Shown here one piece after another: positions 36,622 to 45,767 of a stretch of DNA of 64,000 nt. The stretch is taken from positions 1 to 64,000 of the forward strand of contig CAKPKF010000002.1 of assembly GCA_934167175.1 (NCBI GenBank), written 5' to 3'. The position numbers and the translations under genes are program-made. Below the pieces are notes generated by a model. The model saw nothing but the letters and a program-made list of their open reading frames with translations. It was not told the DNA's origin and did not search any database. Origin of the DNA: an uncultured Clostridia bacterium. Lineage in GTDB: Bacteria > Bacillota > Clostridia > TANB77 > CAG-508. The number at the start of each line of letters is the position of its first letter. Positions within the stretch are counted from its first letter, which is position 1.

Positions 36622-37374
36622 ATGAGAAAAAAAGTAATTGCGGGAAATTGGAAGATGAATATGCTACCAAATGAGGCTATTAAATTTATAGATGAATTAA
36701 CACCATTAGTAAAAGATGCGGAAGCAGAAGTTATACTTTGTGTACCATACACAGACTTGTTTTATGCATTATTAACAGCACAAGATACTAATATAAAAAT
36801 AGGAGCACAAAATATGCATTTTGAAGAAAAGGGTGCTTATACTGGAGAAATTTCAGGAAAAATGCTTAAGAGTATAGGTGTAGAATATGTTATAATAGGA
36901 CACTCAGAAAGAAGAGCATATTTTAATGAAACAGATGAAACTGTTAACAAAAAAATAAAAGCAGCTTTTAAATATGAATTAAAACCTATAGTTTGTGTTG
37001 GAGAAACATTAGAACAAAGAGAAAACGGAACAGCAGAAAAAATAATAACAAACCAAATAGAAAAAGCTATTGAAGGACTAACAAATGAACAAGTTGAAAA
37101 TACAATAATAGCATATGAACCTATTTGGGCTATTGGAACAGGGAAAACAGCAACATCAAGTGATGCAAACAATAGTATAAAATCTATAAGAAACAAAATA
37201 AAAGAATTGTATGGACAAAATACGTCTGATAGAGTTATAATACAGTATGGAGGAAGTGTAAAATCACAAATTTCACAAGAACTATTTAACATGTCAGACA
37301 TAGATGGAGCACTAGTAGGTGGTGCCAGTTTAAATGCAGATGAGTTTAGTAGAATAGTGAATTATAATAAATAG
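36622..37374 (+). CDS. tpiA: Triose-phosphate isomerase
   Basis: 250 residues. Substrate-binding NWKMN (10-14), catalytic His in IGHSERR (about 93-99), catalytic Glu in AYEPIWAIGTGKTA (about 165-178), and GGSVK plus GALVGGASL phosphate loops. Complete. It is separated from pgk by the inverted repeat; RBS AAAGGAG. Confidence 0.97.
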   Translation: MRKKVIAGNWKMNMLPNEAIKFIDELTPLVKDAEAEVILCVPYTDLFYALLTAQDTNIKIGAQNMHFEEKGAYTGEISGKMLKSIGVEYVIIGHSERRAYFNETDETVNKKIKAAFKYELKPIVCVGETLEQRENGTAEKIITNQIEKAIEGLTNEQVENTIIAYEPIWAIGTGKTATSSDANNSIKSIRNKIKELYGQNTSDRVIIQYGGSVKSQISQELFNMSDIDGALVGGASLNADEFSRIVNYNK

Positions 37375-37394
37375 TTATAAAGGATGGTAAACTT

Positions 37395-38927
37395 ATGAAA
37401 GACAAACTAACAATGTTAATGATATTAGATGGATTTGGAAAAAACGAAAACAAAAATGGAAACGCAGTAGCACTTGCAAAGACACCTAATATAGATGAAT
37501 TAATGAAAAAATATCCAAACACAGAATTAAATGCAAGTGGACTAAATGTAGGATTACCAGAAGGGCAAATGGGAAACTCAGAAGTAGGTCATACAAACAT
37601 AGGTGCTGGAAGAATTGTATATCAAGAGTTGACTAGAATAACTAAGTCAATAGAAGATGGTGAATTTTTTAGTATAGCAGAGTTCGCAGAGGCAATTGAA
37701 AATTGTAAAAAAAATAATTCAAATCTTCATGTGTTAGGACTTCTTTCAGATGGAGGAGTTCATAGTCATATAAGACACTTATATGCTATTTTAGAATTAG
37801 CTAAAAGAAAAGATTTTGAAAATGTATATATCCATTGTTTCTTAGATGGAAGAGATACACCACCAACATCAGCAGAATTTTATATAGCAAAATTAGAAGA
37901 AAAAATGAAAGAAAAAGGTGTTGGAAAAATAGCTAGTATATCTGGTAGATTTTATAGCATGGATAGAGATAAAAGATGGGAAAGAGTAAAAAAATCATAT
38001 GATGTATTAGTTAATGGAATAGGAAACAAAGAAATATCACCTATTTCAGCAATAGAAAGTTCTTATCAAAAAGAAATATTTGATGAATTTGTAGAGCCAA
38101 CAATTATTTCAGCAACTGATAAGCCATTGGCAACTATATCAAATAATGATTCCGTTATATTTTTTAACTTTAGACCAGACAGAGCAAGAGAAATTACAAG
38201 AAGTATAGTAGATCCTGAATTTGATGGATTCGAAACAAAAAAATTAGAAAACATATATTTTGTTTGTTTTACTAATTATGATGCAACAATTCCAAATGTA
38301 CATGTAGCATTTAAACCAACTAAATTAGTTAATACATTTGGCGAATATATAAGCAATAAAGGATATACTCAATTAAGAATAGCAGAAACAGAAAAATATG
38401 CACATGTTACTTTCTTCTTTAACGGAGGAGAGGAAAAACAATATGAAGGTGAAGATAGAATATTAGTTCCTTCACCAAAAGTTGAAACATATGATTTAAA
38501 ACCAGAGATGAGTGCATATGAAGTAACAGAAAAAGTTTTAGCAGCTATCAATGAAGACAAATATGACAATATAATATTAAACTTTGCAAATACCGACATG
38601 GTAGGGCATACTGGAAATTTAGAAGCAGCTATAAAAGCGGTAGAAGTAATAGATGAATGTGTAGGAAAAATAGTAGAACTTGTTAAAAATAAAGAAGGAG
38701 TATTATTAATAACTGCAGACCATGGAAATGCTGAGCAAATGATAGACTATAAAACAGGAGAACCACATACAGCTCATACAACAAATGTAGTACCTTTAAT
38801 TTTAGTTGGAATGGAAAATGTACAATTAAAGCCAGGAAAACTTGCAGATTTAGCACCAACCATGTTGGACATAATGAATTTAGAAAAGCCAGAAGAAATG
38901 ACAGGTGAAAGCTTAATTGTAAGATAA
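37395..38927 (+). CDS. gpmI: 2,3-bisphosphoglycerate-independent phosphoglycerate mutase
   Basis: 510 residues, alkaline phosphatase superfamily, two Mn ions. MILDGFGKNENKNGNAV with the metal Asp, GNSEVGHTNIGAGR with the phosphorylated Ser, DGRDTPP, NFRPDRAREI, and the C-terminal ADHGNAE. Full length. 20 bp after tpiA. Eno is not in the window. Confidence 0.97.
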   Translation: MKDKLTMLMILDGFGKNENKNGNAVALAKTPNIDELMKKYPNTELNASGLNVGLPEGQMGNSEVGHTNIGAGRIVYQELTRITKSIEDGEFFSIAEFAEAIENCKKNNSNLHVLGLLSDGGVHSHIRHLYAILELAKRKDFENVYIHCFLDGRDTPPTSAEFYIAKLEEKMKEKGVGKIASISGRFYSMDRDKRWERVKKSYDVLVNGIGNKEISPISAIESSYQKEIFDEFVEPTIISATDKPLATISNNDSVIFFNFRPDRAREITRSIVDPEFDGFETKKLENIYFVCFTNYDATIPNVHVAFKPTKLVNTFGEYISNKGYTQLRIAETEKYAHVTFFFNGGEEKQYEGEDRILVPSPKVETYDLKPEMSAYEVTEKVLAAINEDKYDNIILNFANTDMVGHTGNLEAAIKAVEVIDECVGKIVELVKNKEGVLLITADHGNAEQMIDYKTGEPHTAHTTNVVPLILVGMENVQLKPGKLADLAPTMLDIMNLEKPEEMTGESLIVR

Positions 38928-38943
38928 TTATGGAGGTGATCTT

Positions 38944-39621
38944 GTGGAAATCACACCAACGATAAAAAATATATATTCGGAAATACAAAAAAAATTATTT
39001 TTTATGATTCCAGAAAAATGGGATAAATTATATTTATATGCATCTGTATTTGAAAAGTCAGGAAAAGAAACTGGGGAAATGTTTTTTTATTACATTCCTA
39101 AAGGAATAATGAAAAAAAGTCCAGTCAACGTATATGAGGTTCCATCAAAGTTTAATATAGATGAAAATGCTTACATGAAATTAGCAGATGAAGTATACGA
39201 ATTAGTTAAGCAATTAAAACATGAATATAAAATAAATCAACTAGATCTTTGGAGCAATATAACTATATCAGTGGAAAATTTCAAATTTAAAGTTGAGTGT
39301 AATAATGATGATTTAGTAAATTCAGCATATAGTAGTTATGATAGACATATAATATGGAGGTATAAGTATTTAAATACTCCACTATCTATGTATAATAAAA
39401 AAGATAGAAAAACTATAGAAACATATTTTGAACAAAATGTTTTTAAAGAAAGAGAATTATTTGAACAGGCTGTGTACAGTAGACCTAAAAATAATACTGT
39501 TGAATATGATAGAAACAGCGATGATGTTTATCTTAAGGAAGAAGATATAAAAGTACAAATGCCAAAAAATACTAATATAGATGAAGAACAAAAAAGTCAA
39601 ATATTAGATAATAATAAATAA
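38944..39621 (+). CDS. DUF600/YezG-like protein
   Basis: 225 residues from GTG 38944 after TGGAGGTG. The N-terminal ~150 residues resemble the YezG (DUF600) family: FMIPEKWDKLYLYASVFEKSGKETGEMFFYY, NLDLWSNITISVE-like segment, YDRHIIWRYKYL. YezG-type proteins are often immunity partners of secreted toxins, but no toxin gene adjoins here. The charged C-terminal ~60 residues are not conserved. It lies 16 bp after gpmI and may be an operon tail. Confidence 0.65.
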   Translation: MEITPTIKNIYSEIQKKLFFMIPEKWDKLYLYASVFEKSGKETGEMFFYYIPKGIMKKSPVNVYEVPSKFNIDENAYMKLADEVYELVKQLKHEYKINQLDLWSNITISVENFKFKVECNNDDLVNSAYSSYDRHIIWRYKYLNTPLSMYNKKDRKTIETYFEQNVFKERELFEQAVYSRPKNNTVEYDRNSDDVYLKEEDIKVQMPKNTNIDEEQKSQILDNNK

Positions 39622-39646
39622 AACAATTTAGGAAGGAGCAAATAAA

Positions 39647-40339
39647 ATGATTTATTCAAATGAAGTAGAAAAAATGTGTCAAGTTCGCAAAGGAGTGGAC
39701 CATGGTCCAGCGCCAATTCCAGAAGAAGGAAAATGGGTAAAATCTAAAGATATAAAAGACATATCTGGGTTAACACATGGTATAGGATGGTGTGCACCAC
39801 AACAAGGAGCATGTAAACTAACATTAAATGTTAAGGAAGGAATTATAGAAGAAGCGTTAATAGAAACTATTGGATGTTCAGGAATGACACATTCAGCAGC
39901 TATGGCAGGAGAAATATTAACAGGAAAAACAATATTAGAAGCATTAAATACAGACTTAGTATGTGATGCTATAAATACAGCTATGAGAGAATTGTTCTTA
40001 CAAATAGTATATGGTAGAACACAATCAGCTTTTTCAGAAGGAGGTCTTCCAGTTGGAGCAGGATTAGAAGACTTAGGAAAAGGTCATAGAAGTCAAATTG
40101 GTACAATTTATTCAACAAAAGTAAAAGGACCAAGATACTTAGAATTAGCTGAAGGATACATAGTAGAAATCGGTTTAGATCAAAATGATGAAATAATAGG
40201 TTACAAATATGTAAATCTAGGAAAAATGATGGAAAACATAAAAGCTGGAATAGAACCAACAGAAGCTATAGAAAAGGCATCTGGAAAATATGGAAGATTT
40301 GATGAAGCCGTTAAGAAAATTGACCCTAGAGAAGAATAG
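39647..40339 (+). CDS. IscU/NifU-like iron-sulfur scaffold domain protein
   Basis: 230 residues. The central part resembles IscU/NifU N-terminal scaffolds: GACKLTLNVKEGIIEEALIETIGCSGMTHSAAMAGEILTGKTI, with the first Cys in WCAPQQGAC and another in GCSG. The third scaffold Cys region is less clear. The gene adjoins the GGGtGRT protein gene, an arrangement seen in Clostridia. The actual metal chemistry is unproven. RBS GGAAGGAG. Confidence 0.75.
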   Translation: MIYSNEVEKMCQVRKGVDHGPAPIPEEGKWVKSKDIKDISGLTHGIGWCAPQQGACKLTLNVKEGIIEEALIETIGCSGMTHSAAMAGEILTGKTILEALNTDLVCDAINTAMRELFLQIVYGRTQSAFSEGGLPVGAGLEDLGKGHRSQIGTIYSTKVKGPRYLELAEGYIVEIGLDQNDEIIGYKYVNLGKMMENIKAGIEPTEAIEKASGKYGRFDEAVKKIDPREE

Positions 40340-40450
40340 AAAAATTATTAAAGTCTAAATGGCTTTTACAAAAAATCTATTAAATTAAATAATATAATTT
40401 TAATAAATTTTATAAAAAGTAATAAAACATAATTTTAAGGAGGAATAAAA

Positions 40451-41452
40451 ATGGCAGTAACATTTGAAAGTTATGAAAGAAGAATAGATCAAATTAAACC
40501 TGTAATGGAAAAATACGGGATAAAAGATTTCGAAGATGCGTTAAATATATGTAAGGAAAAAGGATTCAATCCTTATGAGATAGTAAAAGGTGTTCAAGCA
40601 ATATGTTTCGAAAATGCATGTTGGGCATACACACTAGGAGCTGCAATAGCAATAAAAAAAGGTTGCACAAAAGCAGCAGATGCGGCAAAAGCAATAGGTG
40701 AAGGATTACAAAGTTTTTGTATACCAGGTTCTGTAGCAGACGATAGAAAAGTTGGATTAGGACATGGAAATTTAGCATCAATGTTATTATCAGAAGAAAC
40801 AAAATGTTTTGCTTTCTTAGCAGGACATGAATCATTTGCAGCAGCAGAAGGAGCTATAGGAATTGCAAAATCAGCTAACAAAGTAAGAAAAGAACCTTTA
40901 AGAGTAATTTTAAATGGTCTTGGAAAAGATGCAGCACAAATAATATCAAGAATAAATGGATTTACATATGTAAAAACAGATTTTGATTTCTTTAAAGGAG
41001 AAGTTAATGTTATAGAAGAAATATCATATTCAGATGGAGAAAGAAGTAAAGTTAGATGCTATGGAGCAAATGATGTAAGAGAAGGTGTAGCAATAATGCA
41101 CTTAGAAGGAGTAGATGTGTCAATTACAGGTAACTCTACAAACCCTACAAGATTCCAACATCCAGTAGCAGGTACATACAAAAAAGAATGTATAGAACAA
41201 GGAAAGAAATACTTCTCAGTAGCATCAGGTGGTGGAACAGGAAGAACATTGCACCCAGACAACATGGCAGCAGGACCAGCATCATATGGAATGACAGATA
41301 CAATGGGAAGAATGCACTCAGATGCACAATTTGCAGGATCATCTTCAGTACCAGCTCACGTAGAAATGATGGGATTAATTGGAATGGGGAACAACCCTAT
41401 GGTAGGTGCTACAGTTTCTGTTGCAGTAGCTGTAGAAGAAGCTATGAAATAA
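40451..41452 (+). CDS. GGGtGRT protein
   Basis: 333 residues. It carries the name-giving motif SGGGTGRTLHPDNMAAGPASYGMTD (about 258-282). The N-terminal half has conserved Cys (QAICFENACWAYTLGAAIAIKKG). This clostridial family has no known reaction; pairing with an IscU/NifU-like gene suggests a link to Fe-S or sulfur metabolism. AAGGAGG RBS. Highly typical codon use and no in-frame CGG. Confidence 0.85.
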   Translation: MAVTFESYERRIDQIKPVMEKYGIKDFEDALNICKEKGFNPYEIVKGVQAICFENACWAYTLGAAIAIKKGCTKAADAAKAIGEGLQSFCIPGSVADDRKVGLGHGNLASMLLSEETKCFAFLAGHESFAAAEGAIGIAKSANKVRKEPLRVILNGLGKDAAQIISRINGFTYVKTDFDFFKGEVNVIEEISYSDGERSKVRCYGANDVREGVAIMHLEGVDVSITGNSTNPTRFQHPVAGTYKKECIEQGKKYFSVASGGGTGRTLHPDNMAAGPASYGMTDTMGRMHSDAQFAGSSSVPAHVEMMGLIGMGNNPMVGATVSVAVAVEEAMK

Positions 41453-41493
41453 TTAGAAATACTTGAGTTTTAAAAATATACCAAAAAATAAAA

Positions 41494-41543
41494 ATTAAAG
41501 AATGTCAACCGAATGCAAACAAAAACGGTTGACATTCTTTAAT
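41494..41543. terminator. 18-bp perfect inverted repeat after the GGGtGRT gene
   Basis: ATTAAAGAATGTCAACCG (41494-41511) and its exact complement (41526-41543) with a 14-base loop. It probably terminates the upstream gene, but there is no clean T run after the stem, so the role is uncertain. Confidence 0.6.
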
Positions 41544-41559
41544 GTGTATAAAAATAAAA

Positions 41560-41588
41560 TTGACAGAATAAATATGTTAATATAAAAT
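41560..41588 (+). promoter_or_regulatory. Promoter of second pilin-signal repeat protein
   Basis: TTGACA, 17 bp, TAAAAT. The leader to the ATG at 41718 is about 120 bases. Confidence 0.65.
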
Positions 41589-41717
41589 AAATTGGGTAAA
41601 AAATATTCTAAAATGTGAGAAAAACTGCAGTGACAATATTTGCCAGTAATAAGTAAACTACGACAATTTCTGAGAACAAAGCATTTGTTTGCAGTGAAAA
41701 GGAAAGGAGAATTACAA

Positions 41718-43433
41718 ATGAAAAAAGCAAGAAACGAAAAAGGAATAACGATAGTTTCGTTAGTTATAACGATTATAATAATGTTAATTTTATCAGGAGT
41801 AGTATTGACAGGAATAGCACAAGATAATGGAATAATAAAAAATAGTAAAAAAGCAAAAGAACAAACAGAGATAGGAAATGAGGTTGAACAAATAGAGCAA
41901 GCAACTGTCAAGGCGATGGCGAAAAATGCATCTGGAAAGATAACAGAAGAGGGACTTAAAGAAGGATTAGCAGAAAATTTAGGAAAAGTAAACATATACG
42001 ATGATGATGAAGTATTTATAATTGAAATTGCAAAAAGCAAAAGATATTATACTGTAGATTCAAATGGAAAAGTTGAAAAAACAGATGAAACAGCAATCAT
42101 TACAGATGAAAATCCAGGAGTACTAGATGGAAAAGGAACACAAACAGAGCCATATAGAATAATGAGTATAGAAGATCTAGTGTATTTATCTAAATCAGTA
42201 AGTGAAGGAAAGCTATATCAATATGAATATATAGAATTAGGCAGAAATTTAAATTTTAATTCAAAAATGTCATATGGTAACTACGACACAAAAGAATATA
42301 ACGAATATTTAGGAGTAACTGATGATGTTGGATTAAAAGAAGCACTTACTAATAGAAAATATAAAGGTTTTATTCCAATAGGAAACGAATTGAAAAATTT
42401 TTATGGTAGATTTGATGGAAATTCATATAGTATAAGAAACATTTATGAAAATATAGAAAATTATGGTGGACTATTTGGAAAGAAAAGTGATTATGCAAAA
42501 GGATATATTAGGAATTTAACTGTTACAGGGGAAATCAATAGCAGTGGAGATTTTATAGGTGGAATAAGTGGTTCTACTGCAGCTGAAATATCAAATTGTG
42601 TATCTTATGTTAACATAACGGGAAAAGGCAATCAAATAGGTGGAATTTCAGGCGAATTATGGGGAAGTGCTATAAATTGTAAAAATTATGGAAAAATTTT
42701 AACTACGGGATCTCACATAGCAGGTATAAGTGGAAGATATGGAAGGGTAACTGAATGTGAAAACTATGGAGAAATAAAAGGAAATAGTGTATTGGGTGGA
42801 ATAATAGGACAAATGAATGGAAATGCAATTAACAGAGTCACTAATTATGGAAAAATATCGGGTAATGACACAATAGGAGGAATATGTGGTAGTAATGGAT
42901 ATGCATATTTAATATCAAATTCGATTAATAGAGGTGAAATAATAGGAGAAAAAAAGATTGGAGGAATATTGGGAGTTGCAACAAGTATAGAATTAATAAT
43001 CAATTGTTATAACATTGGAAAAATCGAAGGAACATCACGTATAGGTGGAATTGTTGGATATTGTTCATTTACACAGAATGATTCAAGCAAAATAATAAAT
43101 TGCTACAATATTGGAGAAGTAGTTGGTACAGATTCAAGTAAAACAGGAGCAATTACAGGTGAAAAAAATGGGTATGGAATTCATTATATAGAAAAATGTT
43201 ACTGGGAGGAAAAAAGCGGATTAGCAGGATATAATGGAAATTTTACAGTAACAGATAGTAAAAGTTATAGTAGAGGATTTATAGAAGGAAAAGAAAAAGG
43301 AGAAAAAAGTTTTTTAGAAATATTAAATGAATATGTTAAAAAATATAATACAGAAAACGCAGGAGAAACAGATTTTGTAGAACTAAATAAATGGAAACAA
43401 GATGAAGAAAAAGGATATCCAGTATTAAATTAA
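41718..43433 (+). CDS. Second pilin-signal surface protein with glycine-rich repeats
   Basis: 571 residues from ATG 41718 (after GGAAAGGAG). N-terminus KKARNEKGITIVSLVITIIIMLILSGVVLTG, the same KGIT(I/L)VxLVITII signal as the protein at 32287. A linker with GTQTEPYRIMSIEDLVYLSKSVSEG corresponds to the GTEENPYLINHIEDLV segment of that protein. Then come about eight GGIxG...NCxNxG repeats (GGISGST, GGISGEL, AGISGRY, GGIIGQM, GGICGSN, GGILGVA, GGIVGYC). The two are clearly paralogous. Predicted exported, membrane-anchored, repeat-built surface protein. Confidence 0.75.
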   Translation: MKKARNEKGITIVSLVITIIIMLILSGVVLTGIAQDNGIIKNSKKAKEQTEIGNEVEQIEQATVKAMAKNASGKITEEGLKEGLAENLGKVNIYDDDEVFIIEIAKSKRYYTVDSNGKVEKTDETAIITDENPGVLDGKGTQTEPYRIMSIEDLVYLSKSVSEGKLYQYEYIELGRNLNFNSKMSYGNYDTKEYNEYLGVTDDVGLKEALTNRKYKGFIPIGNELKNFYGRFDGNSYSIRNIYENIENYGGLFGKKSDYAKGYIRNLTVTGEINSSGDFIGGISGSTAAEISNCVSYVNITGKGNQIGGISGELWGSAINCKNYGKILTTGSHIAGISGRYGRVTECENYGEIKGNSVLGGIIGQMNGNAINRVTNYGKISGNDTIGGICGSNGYAYLISNSINRGEIIGEKKIGGILGVATSIELIINCYNIGKIEGTSRIGGIVGYCSFTQNDSSKIINCYNIGEVVGTDSSKTGAITGEKNGYGIHYIEKCYWEEKSGLAGYNGNFTVTDSKSYSRGFIEGKEKGEKSFLEILNEYVKKYNTENAGETDFVELNKWKQDEEKGYPVLN

Positions 43434-43481
43434 TATATATACAAAGAAACCAAAACAGTATTAATATAAAAATATATTTTT

Positions 43482-43509
43482 TTGTGATATATTTTTATAC
43501 AATTATAAA
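43482..43509 (+). promoter_or_regulatory. Candidate promoter of the small membrane protein
   Basis: TTGTGA, 16 bp, TATAAA upstream of the gene at 43564. Confidence 0.5.
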
Positions 43510-43563
43510 GGTTTATGGGGATCTTTTAAAAACCTAAATATATTGTACAAGGGGTAATTAAAG

Positions 43564-43827
43564 ATGAAAGAATTTATATTAGAAGCTTTACCATGGATAG
43601 TAATAGGAATATGTATAGCTATAATATGTGCCAATTGGAACAAAAAAAACAAAGAAAATAAGAAAGAAAGCAATTATATGGCAGAAGGAATGGCTATTGG
43701 AATGTGCGTGGGAGTTTCATTTGCTACAGCACTTAAAATTAATTTAGGAATAGGAATAAGCCTTGGAATGCTTGTTGGAGAAACAATAGTGTTATGCATA
43801 AAAAAAGAAGATAAGAACGAAAAATAG
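43564..43827 (+). CDS. Small two-helix membrane protein, unknown
   Basis: 87 residues. Helix 1 (about 8-24, WIVIGICIAIICANW), a basic loop NKKNKENKKESN, and helix 2 region (about 42-78) with GMAIGMCVGVSF and LGIGISLGMLVG glycine spacing, suggesting tight helix packing. No family name recognised. RBS AAGGGG. The terminator/operator hairpin before bceR follows. Confidence 0.6.
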   Translation: MKEFILEALPWIVIGICIAIICANWNKKNKENKKESNYMAEGMAIGMCVGVSFATALKINLGIGISLGMLVGETIVLCIKKEDKNEK

Positions 43828-43837
43828 TAATATAAGG

Positions 43838-43867
43838 GCAATCTTACAAAAATGTAAGATTGCTTTT
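43838..43867 (+). terminator. Terminator hairpin containing a BceR-like operator
   Basis: GCAATCTTACA-AAAA-TGTAAGATTGC then TTTT. Its core TTACA-N4-TGTAA (43844-43857) equals the BceR-type consensus TnACA-N4-TGTAA and lies 23 bp upstream of a TATAAT (43881-43886) for bceR. It may work both as the terminator of the preceding gene and as an operator for autoregulation of bceRS. Confidence 0.7.
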
Positions 43868-43903
43868 ATAAATTATATGGTATAATTGAATAGGTGATAA
43901 AAT

Positions 43904-44572
43904 ATGCAAAAAATATTAATTGTAGAAGATGATGAGAAAATAAGAAGTGAGCTAGAGTCTTTTTTGAATAGAAATGGATATGAAACTACTAGTTTAACAA
44001 ATTTTGAAAATAGTATAGAAGATATATTAGCTCAAAAAGCAGATTTAATCTTGCTTGATATAAATCTTCCGTATAATGACGGAGAATACATATGTAGAGA
44101 AATAAGGAAAAAATCAGATGTTCCAATAATAATGGTAACTAGTAAAGATAATGAAATAGATGAATTAATTAGTCTAAATTATGGAGCAGATCAGTATGTA
44201 ACAAAGCCATATAATATTCAGATACTATTGGCAAAAATAGCTGGACTATTAAAAAGAAATCAAAAATATTCTAATATAGATAAAATAGAACTAAAAGAAG
44301 TTACATTAAATACAGCAGGAAGGTTTATTGAAAAAGACGAAAAAAAAATAGAACTTACTAAAAATGAATATAATATTTTATATTATTTGAGTTTACACAT
44401 AGGAAAAGTAGTTTCAAGAGATGAAATTATGGACTATCTATGGGAAAGTGAAAATTTCATAGATGATAATACATTAAGTGTAAACATAAAAAGACTAAGA
44501 GATAAATTAGAAGAATTAGGAGCAGAAGGAACTATTGAAACAAGGAGAGGACAAGGGTATATAATAAAATGA
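43904..44572 (+). CDS. bceR: BceR-like response regulator (OmpR family)
   Basis: 222 residues. Receiver with acidic pair EDD (9-11), phosphoacceptor Asp in LLDINLPYNDG (about 52), T/S in VTSKD and Lys in KPYNI. A winged-helix OmpR/PhoB C-terminal domain ends RRGQGYIIK. It stops 4 bp into the kinase gene, so is translationally coupled. With the following intramembrane-sensing kinase and ABC transporter it forms a Bce-type module for antimicrobial peptides. Confidence 0.9.
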   Translation: MQKILIVEDDEKIRSELESFLNRNGYETTSLTNFENSIEDILAQKADLILLDINLPYNDGEYICREIRKKSDVPIIMVTSKDNEIDELISLNYGADQYVTKPYNIQILLAKIAGLLKRNQKYSNIDKIELKEVTLNTAGRFIEKDEKKIELTKNEYNILYYLSLHIGKVVSRDEIMDYLWESENFIDDNTLSVNIKRLRDKLEELGAEGTIETRRGQGYIIK

Positions 44573-45582
44573 GATTTTATGATTTTATAAAAGATAAATT
44601 ATTAGAGATTATATTAATATTTTTCTCTGTTTTTAGTATAGAAATAATACTTTTAATATACAATATAAGTCTAGTAGTACGATTTTATGTGCTCTTTGCA
44701 CCAATTATAGCAAGTTTTGTAGCATTATACTTGGAATTTTACAAAAAGAAAAAATTTTATAATGACTTAAAAGAAAAGCTAGAAGAATTGGATCAAAAAT
44801 ATTTAATATCAGAGATGATAAATAATCCAAAATTTGAAGAAGGAAAAATTTTAAAAGATGTAATGCAAGATACAGGAAAATCAATGCTTGAAAATGTAAA
44901 TAAATATAAGTATTTACAGGAAGATTATAAAGAATATATAGAATTATGGATACATGAAATAAAAACACCAATAGCAGCAGGAAAATTAATAATAGAAAAT
45001 AACAAAGACGAAGTTACCAAAAGTATAGAAGAAGAATTAGAAAAAATAGAAAACTATATAGAGCAAGCACTATTTTATGCAAGAAGTAATAATGTAGAAA
45101 AAGATTATATTATTACAAAAACTAAATTACAAGAAATAATAAATACAAGTATATTAAAAAATAAAACTAGTTTAATTAATAGTAAAATAAAATTAGATTT
45201 ACATGACTTAGAAAAAATAGTATGCACAGACAGTAAATGGGTTGTATTTATTATTAATCAAATTATACAAAATGCAATAAAATATTCTAAAAAAGTAGAT
45301 CCTAAAATAGAAATATATTCTAACTCAAATAATGAAAATATAATATTATATATAAAAGATAATGGAATAGGAATGAAAAAAAGTGAGATAACAAGAGTAT
45401 TTGAAAAAGGATTCACAGGAGAAAATGGTAGAATTATTGGAAAAAAATCTACAGGCATAGGATTGTATTTATGTAAAAAAATGTGTGATAAATTAAATTT
45501 AGGAATAGAATTAAATTCTGAGAAAGATATAGGAACAGAAATAAAAATAATATTTCCACAAAGTAGTTATCTAGAACTATAA
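44569..45582 (+). CDS. bceS: BceS-like intramembrane-sensing histidine kinase
   Basis: 337 residues. Two N-terminal transmembrane helices (about 12-30 and 38-54) with hardly any external loop, as in BceS/VraS-type sensors that rely on the transporter for detection. Phosphoacceptor His in WIHEIKTPIAAGK (about 127), then N box (IIQNAIKYSKK), D box (DNGIGMKKSE) and G box (GKKSTGIGLYLCKKM). Start overlaps bceR by ATGA-type coupling. Confidence 0.9.
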   Translation: MRFYDFIKDKLLEIILIFFSVFSIEIILLIYNISLVVRFYVLFAPIIASFVALYLEFYKKKKFYNDLKEKLEELDQKYLISEMINNPKFEEGKILKDVMQDTGKSMLENVNKYKYLQEDYKEYIELWIHEIKTPIAAGKLIIENNKDEVTKSIEEELEKIENYIEQALFYARSNNVEKDYIITKTKLQEIINTSILKNKTSLINSKIKLDLHDLEKIVCTDSKWVVFIINQIIQNAIKYSKKVDPKIEIYSNSNNENIILYIKDNGIGMKKSEITRVFEKGFTGENGRIIGKKSTGIGLYLCKKMCDKLNLGIELNSEKDIGTEIKIIFPQSSYLEL

Positions 45583-45593
45583 TTTTTAAAATT

Positions 45594-45629
45594 AACAAAG
45601 GGTTATCTTTTTAGATAATCCTTTGTTAA
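45594..45629 (+). terminator. Terminator after bceS
   Basis: TTAACAAAGG..TTATCT / AGATAA..CCTTTGTTAA long stem. No long T tail, but the position fits the end of the bceRS transcript. Confidence 0.65.
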
Positions 45630-45672
45630 TAGTTATAGTGAGAAAACGTAAACTACAGCTAGTAAATAAATC

Positions 45673-45686
45673 TTACAAAAGTGTAA
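45673..45686 (+). promoter_or_regulatory. BceR operator upstream of bceAB
   Basis: TTACA-AAAG-TGTAA matches TnACA-N4-TGTAA, followed by a further half site AATGTAAGATT. It lies 82 bp upstream of bceA. Confidence 0.8.
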
Positions 45687-45767
45687 GAAAAATGTAAGAT
45701 TAATCAATGGATATATTGAGAAAGAAACTTTATAATTAGTTTAAAGAAAAAGATAGGAGTGAGTTTT

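Noticed and set aside
38944..39621. DUF600-like gene as part of a toxin-immunity locus
   Set aside because: No toxin-like gene with a nuclease or delivery domain adjoins it; it follows gpmI directly.
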